Assembly: GCF_023078335.1 (NCBI RefSeq)
Contig: NZ_CP095550.1
Coordinates: forward strand, 4,818,001 to 4,882,000
Direction of reading: 5' to 3'
Source of the DNA: Metabacillus endolithicus
Lineage (GTDB): Bacteria > Bacillota > Bacilli > Bacillales > Bacillaceae
DNA: 64,000 nt
Under the pieces are notes generated by a model. It was not told where the DNA came from and did no database searches. It worked only from the letters and a program-made list of their open reading frames with translations. This document shows, piece after piece, positions 11,120-19,167 of the stretch. The first letter of the stretch is position 1; each line of letters starts with the position of its first letter. The position numbers and the translations under genes were made by a program.

Positions 11120-11891
11120 TCACCATCACCATTTAACTGGTACCCTCGATCTATACTTTATAGTAGGATTTTGCTTGCTTCTTTTCATTTATGTGCTTGC
11201 AGCTGTATATGCAAATCATAAAAAAAGAAAGTGGCCTCTTTATCGAACATTATTTTGGATATTAGGTATTTTATGTGCTGCTATTTCATTGATCGGACCT
11301 ATTGCTAATCGGGCACATTTCGATTTTACATTTCATATGATTGGTCATTTATTACTGGGAATGCTTTCCCCGTTATTATTGGTCCTTGCAGCTCCAATAT
11401 CTTTAATGATGAGGGCATTGAGTGTGACAGCTTCCCGACGTTTGTCTCGTGTTTTAAGAAGCTGGCCAATTAGAATGATCAGTGATCCAATCGCTTCTTC
11501 TTTGCTTAATATAGGTGGGTTATGGATACTTTATTTAACTGACCTTTACTCACTCATGCATCAGAATGTGTTTTTGCATTTGATCATACATATTCATGTT
11601 TTTTTGGCAGGTTATCTGTTTACGTCATCAATGATCTCGTTTGATCCAAACCCTCATAAAGCAAGTTTTACTTACCGTACTTGTGTCTTGATTATTGCTT
11701 TAGCTGGTCATGGTATTTTATCAAAATTAATATATGCTAATCCACCAGCTTCTGTTTCAAAAGTTCAGGCAGAAAAAGGAGCAATGTTGATGTATTATGG
11801 TGGGGATATCATAGACCTTGTTCTCATTTATTTTCTTTGTTTAGAATGGTATAAAGCAACTAGACCAAGGGTAACTATAATACCTACGTAA
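11109..11891 (+). CDS. Cytochrome c oxidase assembly protein, CtaG (caa3) family
   Basis: A 260-residue protein with about seven membrane segments. The family-specific features are IANRAHFDFTFHMIGHLLLGMLSPLLLVLAAP (described in parts: HMIGHLLLGM, SPLLLVLAAP), the histidine-bearing HLIIHIHVFLAGYLF and the C-terminal YYGGDIIDLVL. CtaG proteins help deliver copper to cytochrome oxidase. The start is placed at ATG 11109, overlapping the DUF2243 gene, so the two are likely translated together. Confidence 0.85.
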   Translation: MNNNHHHHLTGTLDLYFIVGFCLLLFIYVLAAVYANHKKRKWPLYRTLFWILGILCAAISLIGPIANRAHFDFTFHMIGHLLLGMLSPLLLVLAAPISLMMRALSVTASRRLSRVLRSWPIRMISDPIASSLLNIGGLWILYLTDLYSLMHQNVFLHLIIHIHVFLAGYLFTSSMISFDPNPHKASFTYRTCVLIIALAGHGILSKLIYANPPASVSKVQAEKGAMLMYYGGDIIDLVLIYFLCLEWYKATRPRVTIIPT

Positions 11892-11918
11892 TGGAATTAG
11901 CCTTACGTAGGTTTTTTT
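11882..11918 (+). terminator. Terminator overlapping the ctaG-like stop codon
   Basis: ACCTACGTAA and TTACGTAGGT form a ten-base-pair stem that includes the TAA stop and is followed by seven T residues. Confidence 0.88.
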
Positions 11919-12040
11919 ATGATAATTTCTAATTTGGGACTAAAAAGGAAAAATATTTTACAAAGTTCTAAGTTTAGTAGATTACAGGTTTTATGGAGGT
12001 AGTGCAATGTTTTTTATTATTTATTATTTCAGGAATGTTA

Positions 12041-12070
12041 TTGACAAATTTTACCTAAGGCGGTAAATTA
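12041..12070 (+). promoter_or_regulatory. Promoter with palindromic operator before the flavoprotein gene
   Basis: TTGACA is followed by a palindrome, TTTACC-N6-GGTAAA, occupying the spacer, and then an AT-rich -10 region (TAAATT or ATTATA). A dyad inside a promoter spacer is typical of a repressor site. The regulator is not evident nearby. Confidence 0.4.
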
Positions 12071-12113
12071 TATATGAACATATGCACATGTATTGTAATG
12101 GGGTGTGGTTACG

Positions 12114-13168
12114 ATGATATATGATGTTTTAATTATTGGTGCAGGTCAAGCGGGAACTTTCAATGGGGTATTTTCTTAAGCAAAGTTATTTATCCTTTTT
12201 AATTATAGATAAGGAGCAAGAAATTGGAAGTGTATGGAGGAAACGCTATGATTCTTTGGTTTTATTTACACCTAAAAGATACAGTTCTTTACCAGGTTTG
12301 ATGATGGAAGGAAATGTAGATGAATTTCCAAAAAGAAACGAGATTGTTGCGTATCTTAAAAAATATGCTACTTCCTTTTCTTTACCAATAAAACATGGTA
12401 CAGAAGTGATTAGAGTAGAAAAAACTAAAAATATTTTTCATGTAGTAACAAATAGAGGAGAATTGTTAGCAAAACAAATAATAGTTGCTACAGGACCTTT
12501 TCAAACACCGAAAATACCTGAAATCTCTCAAAAACTAGATCACAGCATTAAACAACTTCACTCATCTCAATATAAAAATAGTACTCAACTACAGGATGGA
12601 AATTGTTTTAGTGATTGGGGGAGGAAACTCTGGAACACAAATAGCGGTTGAATTATCGAAATCAAAAGAAGTATATTTATCTATTAGTCAAAAGTTGAAA
12701 TTCTTACCGTTAACTTTTGCCTCTAAAAGTATATTTTGGTGGTTTGATAAATTAGGTATTTTACATGCGAACCGTGACTCTTTTATAGCTGAAAAGCTTC
12801 AACAACAAGGCGATCCTATTTTTGGATATGATTTAAAAGAATTAATTCAAAAAGGGAAAGTGATCTTAAAGACTAGAACAAAAAATGCTGAACATACGAC
12901 CATATACTTTGAAGATGGAGATACATTAAAAGTGAAAAACATCATATGGGCAACAGGATTTTACTCAAATTACCATTGGCTGAAAATAAAAGAAGCTTTT
13001 GATAAACAAGGAAATCCAAAGCATATAAGAGGTGTTACTAGTGTTAGTGGATTGTATTTTTTAGGACTTCCATGGCAGCATAGAAGAGGCTCAGCACTAT
13101 TGCTTGGGGTTGGAAATGATGCAAAATATCTATGTCAACAAATTATTAAAAATGTAAATAGTATGTAG
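12114..13168 (+). CDS. Flavin-containing NAD(P)H oxidoreductase, CzcO/YhcU-like monooxygenase type (two apparent frameshifts)
   Basis: A two-dinucleotide-binding-domain flavoprotein. The FAD motif LIIGAGQAG starts near residue 5, and the NAD(P) motif VIGGGNSGTQIAVEL is near residue 160. IIWATGFYSNYHWL and GLYFLGLPWQHRRGS are the C-terminal ATG-type motifs. It likely oxidises an unknown small substrate. Two single-base insertions (about 12153, an extra A; about 12604, an extra T) split it into three frames. Corrected length is 350 residues, usual for the family. Confidence 0.8.
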
Positions 13169-13182
13169 GGAGATGACGTGGA

Positions 13183-13638
13183 ATGTTGTTAGTTAGCTCT
13201 TGTTTGGCCGGTTTGGAAGTAAGATACAATGGAACACACAGTCTACTTAAAGAAATAAGGGATTTAGTAAACGAAAACAAAGCTGTAACCGTTTGTCCTG
13301 AATTACTCGGAGGCTTCACCACACCAAGAGAGCCAGCAGAAATTGTTGGAGGAAATGGAGAAGATGTTTTAGATGGACATGCTAGAGTGGTGGAAAAGTC
13401 AGGAAAAGATGTAACGGAGTTATACATAAGAGGTGCATATTCAACATTAGAAAAAGCCATAGAGATGAAAGCAAAAGTAGTGATTTTAAAAGATTATAGT
13501 CCTTCATGCGGAAGTTCAATGATTTACAATGGTAGGTTTAAGGGGAAAAAAGTAATTGGAAACGGGGTAACAACAGCTTTATTGAAAAGAAATGGGATAA
13601 TGGTGTTTTCTGAAAGCAATCTGCCTGATAAATTGTAA
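13183..13638 (+). CDS. DUF523 family protein
   Basis: A 151-residue protein of the DUF523 family. It has an N-terminal SSCLAGLEVRYNG, the central VCPELLGGFTTPREPAEI and the C-terminal ILKDYSPSCGSS. The conserved cysteines in these motifs suggest metal or cluster binding, but no activity is established for the family. It starts right after the flavoprotein gene, possibly in one transcript. Confidence 0.85.
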   Translation: MLLVSSCLAGLEVRYNGTHSLLKEIRDLVNENKAVTVCPELLGGFTTPREPAEIVGGNGEDVLDGHARVVEKSGKDVTELYIRGAYSTLEKAIEMKAKVVILKDYSPSCGSSMIYNGRFKGKKVIGNGVTTALLKRNGIMVFSESNLPDKL

Positions 13639-13812
13639 AGATTCTCTTAGATTGGAATATCTCCTAGCGTTAAAAAATAAACAATTAGATCCCTCATTAT
13701 TTGTTCATGAACTGTGATTAAAATTTATTATTGAGGGAGACTCAGATTATGGTACAATTACGTTATATGAAAGGATGAAAATAACAAAATATTTAAGAAA
13801 GTAGGAATAGAG

Positions 13813-14592
13813 ATGGTCACTAAAAGTGTGATTTTTTTTGATATAGATGGAACGTTACTTACACATGATAAAGAACTACCATTTTCAACTAAAGAAGCTA
13901 TTTTTAAACTTAAAGATGAAGGACATATTGTTGCGATTGCAACAGGTCGAGCTCCTTTTATGTTTGAAGATTTACGTGAAGAATTAAATATTAATACATA
14001 TGTAAGCTATAATGGTCAATATGTCGTATTAGATGGCGAAGTGCTTTTTACAAATCCCTTAAAGATTTCATCACTCGAAAAATTAACAGAAAACGCTCTT
14101 CTGAACGAGCATCCTGTTGTCTTTATGGATCATGAAGATATGAAAGCAAATGTTCCCGAACACCACTATATTAACGAAAGCATTCAATCATTAAAAATCA
14201 AACATTTTCCTACACATGATCCGTACTACTATAAAGGTCGTGATTTGTATCAAACGCTTTTATTTTGCCCAGAAGGAGAAGAAAAGCAATACGAACAGAA
14301 TTATCAGGATTTTGACTTTGTAAGGTGGCATCCTTTTTCAGTGGATGTTGTCCCAAGTGGCGGTTCAAAGGCAATTGGAATTAAGAAAATCGTTGAGAAG
14401 CTTGGGTTTTCGGAAGAACATCAATATGCTTTTGGCGATGGTTTAAATGACATTGAAATGCTTTCAACTATAAAGAATAGTGTAGCAATGGGAAATGCAG
14501 AAAATCGTGTGAAGGAAGTCGCAAAATACGTAACTAAATCAGTTGAGGAAAACGGTATACTTCATGGACTTCAACAGGTAGGCCTTTTATAA
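13813..14592 (+). CDS. HAD-superfamily hydrolase, Cof-type phosphatase
   Basis: A 259-residue Cof-family haloacid dehalogenase. Motif I is FFDIDGTLLT with the nucleophile Asp and the acid Asp, motif II is AIATGRAP, motif III is the Lys in SKAIGIKKI, and motif IV is FGDGLNDIEML. The C2-type cap lies between motifs II and III. It is probably a cytoplasmic phosphatase for sugar phosphates or nucleotides, resembling B. subtilis YkrA; the exact substrate is unknown. Confidence 0.88.
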   Translation: MVTKSVIFFDIDGTLLTHDKELPFSTKEAIFKLKDEGHIVAIATGRAPFMFEDLREELNINTYVSYNGQYVVLDGEVLFTNPLKISSLEKLTENALLNEHPVVFMDHEDMKANVPEHHYINESIQSLKIKHFPTHDPYYYKGRDLYQTLLFCPEGEEKQYEQNYQDFDFVRWHPFSVDVVPSGGSKAIGIKKIVEKLGFSEEHQYAFGDGLNDIEMLSTIKNSVAMGNAENRVKEVAKYVTKSVEENGILHGLQQVGLL

Positions 14593-14603
14593 TTTTTTTA
14601 TGG

Positions 14604-14647
14604 AATAGAAATCAGGCGCTTAATTTTCAGAGAGCCTGATTTCTATT
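14604..14647. terminator. Bidirectional terminator between the HAD gene and the minus-strand gene
   Basis: AATAGAAATCAGGC and GCCTGATTTCTATT pair perfectly over 14 bases between two convergent genes. Confidence 0.8.
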
Positions 14648-14649
14648 AT

Positions 14650-14904
14650 CTAAAATGATTGAGGGGCGCCTGTTGAAGTATGTTCATTCACCCACTGAAG
14701 AGAAACCTTAGAAACAGTTTCCCATCCCGGTATTTCAGATTGATGTTGTTCAACCCAGCTCATGCAAAACTGTGGATCAATATTATTTTGTTCACATTGA
14801 TCAAGGAAATCCTGAATTGTTGTATCGGTACAGTTTTGCCATGAACCGCATGTATTTTGAAAAATATTCTTCATTTTATCTACTATTTCGTTGCTTCTAT
14901 TCAT
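14650..14904 (-). CDS. Hypothetical protein, 84 residues
   Basis: A small acidic soluble protein with four cysteines, starting at ATG after a good AGGAG site. No signal peptide or membrane segment is visible, and I recognise no family. FLDQCEQNNIDPQFCMSWVEQH suggests a compact helical domain. Real gene status is supported by the ribosome binding site and the convergent terminator next to its stop. Confidence 0.6.
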   Translation of the reverse strand: MNRSNEIVDKMKNIFQNTCGSWQNCTDTTIQDFLDQCEQNNIDPQFCMSWVEQHQSEIPGWETVSKVSLQWVNEHTSTGAPQSF

Positions 14905-15098
14905 ATTTGAAAACTCCTATCATTTATTCATCACATTTCAAATACAGTATGTCCCCTGATTAATTATTTATGATATAGTAGTTTTCTTCAATTTCACCTA
15001 GTTACAAAATATTCTACATCTTCCTTAAAATAACTTATAATAATAGATGAATAGTTTTTGATAAAGCGTTGAGCCTCAATATATTAGAAATCGGGTGA

Positions 15099-15515
15099 TT
15101 GACAATCAAAAATATAAAAAATATCATGTTTGCTATTCTTGGATTCATTTCCCTTGGTGTTGGAGTTGCGGGAATTATTCTCCCTATTTTACCCGGAGGT
15201 CCATTTTTTCTCTTAGCATCATTCTGCTTTGCAAAAAGCTCCAAGAAATTTGAAAGATGGTTTAAAAGTACCTCATTCTATAATAAATACGTTGAAGGTT
15301 TCCGACAGAAAAAAGGCATGACACTTAAAGAAAAAATTCGTATCAACCTCATTGCAGATACGTTCATCCTTTTTTCGGTCTTTTACATAAACATCCTAGT
15401 GATAAAAGTTATTTTAGTGCTACTTGCAATTTACAAGCACTATTATTTCTTAAAGAAAATTAAAACGATTAAACCAAAGCAAAAAGAAGCAGATAAAATT
15501 TCTTATAGGAAGTGA
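15099..15515 (+). CDS. YbaN/DUF454 family inner-membrane protein
   Basis: A 138-residue protein with a typical DUF454 N-terminal region: FISLGVGVAGIILPILPGGPFFLLASFCFAKSS (in pieces GVAGIILPILPGGPF and ASFCFAKSS) and SFYNKYVEGF. Two or three membrane segments and a basic C-terminus are visible. Function is unknown. The start is uncertain: TTG 15099 fits the family N-terminus but lacks a strong ribosome binding site. Confidence 0.78.
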   Translation: MTIKNIKNIMFAILGFISLGVGVAGIILPILPGGPFFLLASFCFAKSSKKFERWFKSTSFYNKYVEGFRQKKGMTLKEKIRINLIADTFILFSVFYINILVIKVILVLLAIYKHYYFLKKIKTIKPKQKEADKISYRK

Positions 15516-15823
15516 TTATTTAGCGAATGATTAAGAGAAATGGATAAGATAATACTTTTTGGGGATGATTCAGGTACATCAAATTATGATGGATTTTTAT
15601 CACTTATTAATAATGTGTACATTTTAATTAAAAAATACCCAGCATGATTTTCTTATGAAGGACGAGACTACTTACAGTGAAAATACAAAACGTATTGAAG
15701 TTTCGATCTATTCAAAAAGTCTTTTAGCATTATTTCACTAGGATACCTGATGCAAGCTGGGAAAATCTATAGATATTGAAACATTTACATGAGAGGTTTA
15801 GTAATGGAAGGGAGAGAAAATTA
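15516..15823 (+). other. Intergenic region before the TerC-family gene, no clear gene
   Basis: These 308 bases hold a short open frame of 35 codons starting near 15540 (MDKIILFGDDSGTSNYDG) without a convincing ribosome binding site. I looked for the yybP-ykoY manganese riboswitch that often precedes TerC genes and saw no match to its GGGGAGUAGC-type core. No function can be assigned. Confidence 0.4.
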
Positions 15824-16582
15824 ATGGAATCATTATGGTTAGAGTATGCCTGGGCACTGTTGATTTTAATTGGGTTAGAAGGACTGTTATCTGCTGACAA
15901 TGCATTAGTGCTGGCAGTTATAGCTAAACATTTACCTGAGGATCAGAAAAAAAGAGCTATAAATTATGGAATTATCATGGCTTTTGTTTTCAGGTTTCTT
16001 GCACTTTTTGCTATATCATTTATTGCGAACGTCTGGCAAATTCAGGCGATAGGTGCAGCTTATCTTCTTTACTTAGGATTAAAGCATATTATTCAGGCAC
16101 GTTTCGGTAAAGAAAATGAAAATATTCGTGAGGAAGAAGAAAAGGAAGCAGCTGGCAAAGGTTTTTGGCCAACTGTAGGTAAGATAGCATTGGCAGACCT
16201 TGCTTTTGCGATTGATTCAATTCTTGCAGCAGTTGCACTTGCGCTCGGACTTCCGGATTCACCACTAGGCAATTTCGGTGGTATGGATGGAGGAAAGTTT
16301 ATAGTAGTTGTTTTAGGAGGTATTGCTGGCCTTATCTTAATCAAGTTTGCAGCAACATGGTTTGTTCAGCTACTTGCAAAACGTCCAGCTCTGGAAACAA
16401 CAGCATATGCAATTGTTGCTTGGGTAGGTGTTAAACTTGCAGTCATTACTTTGGCTCATGAAGATATCGGTGTCTTAGATCATCATTTTCCTCACAGCAC
16501 CGTTTGGACTTTGATCTTTTATGGAGTGTTAGTTGGAATAAATTTCTACTTGGTTGGTTTGCACCTGCTAACAAGTCTTTAG
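15824..16582 (+). CDS. TerC family membrane protein (YkoY/YceF-like, possible manganese exporter)
   Basis: A 252-residue protein with about seven membrane segments. The TerC motifs are LEGLLSADNALVLAVIAKHL and ALADLAFAIDSILAAVALAL, with conserved Asp residues in membrane segments. TerC proteins in Bacilli have been linked to Mn export and metalation of secreted proteins. ATG 15824 is chosen because GGAGAG precedes it and MESLWLEYAWALLILIGLEG matches the family start. Confidence 0.87.
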   Translation: MESLWLEYAWALLILIGLEGLLSADNALVLAVIAKHLPEDQKKRAINYGIIMAFVFRFLALFAISFIANVWQIQAIGAAYLLYLGLKHIIQARFGKENENIREEEEKEAAGKGFWPTVGKIALADLAFAIDSILAAVALALGLPDSPLGNFGGMDGGKFIVVVLGGIAGLILIKFAATWFVQLLAKRPALETTAYAIVAWVGVKLAVITLAHEDIGVLDHHFPHSTVWTLIFYGVLVGINFYLVGLHLLTSL

Positions 16583-16619
16583 AAAAAGATTTAACATAAA
16601 GTAAGTTTTTTGAATAATT

Positions 16620-16655
16620 CAAGTGTGAGTTAATGACAATATTGACTCACACTTG
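16620..16655 (+). terminator. Stem-loop after the TerC gene
   Basis: CAAGTGTGAGT pairs perfectly with ACTCACACTTG. There is no T run after it, so it may be a weak terminator or an mRNA-stabilising hairpin. Confidence 0.45.
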
Positions 16656-16696
16656 AAAGTAAATATAATGAAGGAAACAATTTCAAAAGAAAAATA

Positions 16697-16730
16697 AAAA
16701 GATGACCTGTATTCACTTAGGTCATCTTTT
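16697..16730. terminator. Bidirectional terminator
   Basis: AAAAGATGACCT and AGGTCATCTTTT form a 12-base-pair stem with a ten-base loop. It serves the DUF3231 gene on the minus strand and can back up the TerC transcript. Confidence 0.85.
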
Positions 16731-16759
16731 AGCTTTTTAAATACAGTTTTTCTCTTTTA

Positions 16760-17302
16760 TTATTCTTCTGTTTTATTTAAGTGAAGAGGAGGTGGAATTA
16801 GCCAACCTTTTTCTTTATTTAGTCTTAACACTTTGCCACCAAGTGCTGCTTTTTGTGTATGGAATTGACCAAACATCATAGCGATGTCTTCTCTGATTGC
16901 TTGACCAATCATTTGACTACATGCTACCAATCCAGCAGCAATGCTTGCGGATAAAGCTGCTGCAATTTCTTGGTCCATAAACTTTGCTCCTGCTGGAATA
17001 TCCTCTAAACGAGCGTTAGGACGTTCAGGTGGTGTAGGAGGAAGAGCGACTCCATTGTCTTTTAAAATTGTCTCAATTTGTTTCATTTCTTGTTGACATT
17101 GATCTATTGCTTCCATTAGCAATTTACGAAGGTCCTCATCTCCAGCATGATTAACCTTTGTCTGATATCCGGCAACTGCTGCTTTTGAAGTTAAAAGAAA
17201 AGACCAAGCACCAAAAACTTCTCCATAATGTAATGGCTCATTTTGAGGATTACCACTTAAAATACCCATTAAAACACTCCCTATTGTTTTTTTCATATCC
17301 AT
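16760..17302 (-). CDS. DUF3231 family protein
   Basis: A 180-residue protein of the DUF3231 family, common in spore-formers. Recognisable blocks are GILSGNPQNEPLHYGEVF, VALPPTPPERPNARLEDIPAG and AIREDIAMMFGQFH. It resembles a four-helix, ferritin-like bundle with conserved His and Glu positions. Function is unknown. The proposed ATG has only a weakly placed ribosome binding site, and a second Met follows two codons later. Confidence 0.8.
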   Translation of the reverse strand: MDMKKTIGSVLMGILSGNPQNEPLHYGEVFGAWSFLLTSKAAVAGYQTKVNHAGDEDLRKLLMEAIDQCQQEMKQIETILKDNGVALPPTPPERPNARLEDIPAGAKFMDQEIAAALSASIAAGLVACSQMIGQAIREDIAMMFGQFHTQKAALGGKVLRLNKEKGWLIPPPLHLNKTEE

Positions 17303-17445
17303 ATAAAATTCTCCTAATTACTTAATGTCTTTTAGACAAAAAATAGTATGTGTTAAAACTTTCTTATTTAATCTTAATAAGAAAAATGGGCTTCTTTTTA
17401 GGCTCCTAAATGAATCATTCTTAGGATTAGACGGGCTCCAAATTT

Positions 17446-17468
17446 CGATATACGTATATACTATATCG
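17446..17468. repeat. Palindrome upstream of the YjcZ-type gene
   Basis: CGATATA and TATATCG flank a nine-base centre, within 45 bases of the start of the next gene. It could be an operator or part of a sporulation promoter. No assignment is possible. Confidence 0.3.
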
Positions 17469-17510
17469 TCTAGGTAATTTAAAATCGACAATTGAAAGGA
17501 AGATGTTTAA

Positions 17511-17731
17511 ATGTACGGTTACGAAAACAAAGCCCTCATATGGCTGGTGCAAACATGCCTCATGTTGCTGCAGAAAATGTTCCTCATCAGCCTATGGTAA
17601 TGCCTTATTATGAAGCTCCTGCTTATGGATATTGTGCTCCTTCTTATAGACCGAATACGTTCGCGCTTATTGTTGTGCTATTCATTTTGTTAATTATTAT
17701 AGGTGCAACGATCTACGGTAATAAGTGTTAA
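17511..17731 (+). CDS. YjcZ-type small sporulation membrane protein (one apparent frameshift)
   Basis: The ATG at 17511 follows GAAAGGAAG and begins MYGYENK. One missing A near 17529 shifts the frame, which then continues SPHMAGANMPHV to a hydrophobic C-terminus (FALIVVLFILLIIIGATIY). Corrected length is 73 residues. A Gly/Tyr/Pro-rich start followed by a single C-terminal ALIVVLFILLIIIG span is the hallmark of the YjcZ family. These peptides are typically made in sporulating cells; function is unknown. Confidence 0.75.
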
Positions 17732-17745
17732 CCACAAACACCTTT

Positions 17746-17772
17746 AAAAAGACACTATTGTAGTGTCTTTTT
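17746..17772 (+). terminator. Terminator after the YjcZ-type gene
   Basis: AAAAAGACACTA and TAGTGTCTTTTT form a 12-base-pair stem with a three-base loop and a T run. Confidence 0.9.
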
Positions 17773-17947
17773 TATTTTCTACCTAACAGAATAGGATAAA
17801 GATGCCAAAATCACAGGTTATTACCACTACACAGAAGTATTTTTCCGTGATATATTATGGATACACGATACGTCATACAAATTATCGTGCTAACTCAGAT
17901 GTTTAACAATCGGTTAAAAACCGAATTGTTTTAAACTACTCTAATAT

Positions 17948-18310
17948 GGGATCGTTTTGGTATCGACAGGGATGGTTAAGCTTATATGGCGAGTCGAGTT
18001 GACGAGCTCGTAAAAACGTCAAAGCCTACAACTGGCAAACAACAAAACAACTTCGCTTTCGCTGCCTAACAACAGTCGATAGCGGTTCCGCCCTCCATCG
18101 TCCATGTGGTAGGGATATGGGACTCAAACGTAGTGGACTACACCTGATTCCACCGTCTGAGGAAGAAGGAAGAGAAGAAACAGACTAGCCACTTCAATGC
18201 CTGTCAGTGGTACTAAAGAAGAGGGCGAAACATATTTTTGCTGACTACACTCGTAGAAATATAAGTGGAAACATCTTTGCACACCGGTTCGAATCCGGTC
18301 GATTCCACCA
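17948..18310 (+). ncRNA. ssrA: tmRNA (SsrA)
   Basis: A 363-base tmRNA that rescues stalled ribosomes with SmpB. The 5' acceptor strand GGGATCG pairs with CGATTCC before the 3' ACCA. GACAGGGATGG near the 5' end and GGTTCGAATCC (T-arm) near the 3' end are canonical. The tag frame runs from GGC at 18034 to TAA at 18067 and encodes GKQQNNFAFAA, giving AGKQQNNFAFAA with the tRNA-borne Ala. smpB is not adjacent, unlike in B. subtilis. Confidence 0.95.
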
Positions 18311-18316
18311 AATTAT

Positions 18317-18380
18317 GCCGATCATGCTCAAATTGGTAGAGTGACTTTTAGTTGAGGTTCGACTCCTCAGGACGGCACCA
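18317..18380 (+). pseudogene. tRNA-like sequence with truncated anticodon arm (tRNA-Thr relic?)
   Basis: 64 bases with a near-complete acceptor stem (GCCGATC with GGACGGC, one A:A mismatch), a D-arm (GCTC with GAGT), a perfect T-arm (TGAGG-TTCGACT-CCTCA) and encoded CCA. The anticodon arm is reduced to ten bases, at most a three-pair hairpin (ACT-TTT-AGT). Flanks resemble Bacillus tRNA-Thr. It cannot decode normally. It is either a deletion pseudogene or badly affected by sequence error. Confidence 0.6.
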
Positions 18381-18399
18381 AGAGGTATATTATTATTTT

Positions 18400-18482
<83 letters not shown>

Positions 18483-18541
18483 TTATTCATCCTGCAATGT
18501 TCGTTGCCCCTTCATGTTTTAAACCTTACTATTTATTAGGG

Positions 18542-18663
18542 ATTCCTATATGATTAACCAATGTCACGCCTATCTTAGTAGGATTACAGCAGGTTAATAT
18601 GCGGAAACCCACCTGTTGAAAACAGGTTATCAAAACATTTGGGGAAACGGCATAGGTGGGAAT
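18542..18663 (+). ncRNA. Candidate structured RNA between tRNA-Leu and SRP RNA
   Basis: No coding frame is apparent. Nested complementarity is visible: an outer helix (ATTCC near 18542 with GGAAT near 18663), an inner one (CCAATGT at 18558 with ACATTTGG at 18635) and two hairpins (CCTA/TAGG at 18569 and ACCTGTT/AACAGGT at 18611-18627). CCCACCT at 18608 is also perfectly complementary to AGGTGGG at 18654, which would compete with the second hairpin. I match it to no known family. Confidence 0.4.
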
Positions 18664-18711
18664 GAAATTTTATTAAAAACAACATAACATTTATAATTTT
18701 CTTATACATAC

Positions 18712-18965
18712 CGTTGATAGTCGGGGAGGTAGCGGTGCCCTGTAACTCGCAACCCGCTCTAGCGAGGATGAATTCCTTTTTAGCGGTATGATAATGGAAG
18801 GTTTGCCTTATATAAGCGGTGTTGACTTTCGGAGTCCTCGCAATAGAAACCCATGAATCTGGTCAGGACGGGAACGTAGCAGCCATAAGTGGGACATTCT
18901 ATGTGTCGAAGGGTAGCTTTGAATGAGCTGGCTGTATAAGTAGCGCTTGTGTTGTCATATCAATA
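18712..18965 (+). ncRNA. ffs: SRP RNA (large, Bacillus type; scRNA)
   Basis: The RNA scaffold of the signal recognition particle. The Alu domain is recognised by GGTAGCGGTGCCCTGTAACT, and the M-domain hairpin by GGTCAGG...GGAA...AGCAGCCATAAG. The ends pair (TTGATA at 18714 with TATCAA at 18958), giving about 254 bases, close to the usual 270. In helix 8 the stem flanking the GGAA loop is ACG/CGT where I recall the common UCC/GGA. Boundaries are inferred from pairing. A possible -10 (TATACA) lies at 18703. Confidence 0.88.
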
Positions 18966-18986
18966 AAAGGTTCAACGGTGCTATAT

Positions 18987-19062
18987 GGGGCCTTAGCTCA
19001 GCTGGGAGAGCGCCTGCTTTGCACGCAGGAGGTCAGCGGTTCGATCCCGCTAGGCTCCACCA
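18987..19062 (+). tRNA. tRNA-Ala (anticodon TGC)
   Basis: A canonical 76-base tRNA with GGGGCCT/AGGCTCC acceptor stem, anticodon stem CCTGC/GCAGG around loop TTTGCAC, T-arm CAGCGGTTCGATCCCGCTA and encoded CCA. Confidence 0.96.
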
Positions 19063-19115
19063 TTAATACGGTAGTATATGTAATGTGACTGTACAAGTTT
19101 ATTCATACATAACAA

Positions 19116-19150
19116 AAAGCTTTTGTACAAGAGTACAAAAGCTTTCTTTA
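19116..19150. terminator. Terminator of the RNA cluster
   Basis: AAAGCTTTTGTAC and GTACAAAAGCTTT form a 13-base-pair stem with a four-base loop, followed by a pyrimidine-rich run. It can also end the convergent 48-residue gene. Confidence 0.85.
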
Positions 19151-19167
19151 GTGTTCATTTATAGTAT

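Noticed and set aside
12007..12060. Short ATG frame after a TGGAGG site before the flavoprotein
   Set aside because: It encodes fewer than 20 residues, rich in Phe and Ile, and ends inside the promoter region. It looks like a chance frame.
15516..15823. yybP-ykoY manganese riboswitch before the TerC gene
   Set aside because: TerC genes are often preceded by this element, but its conserved GGGGAGUAGC-type core and the paired sequences are not present in the leader.
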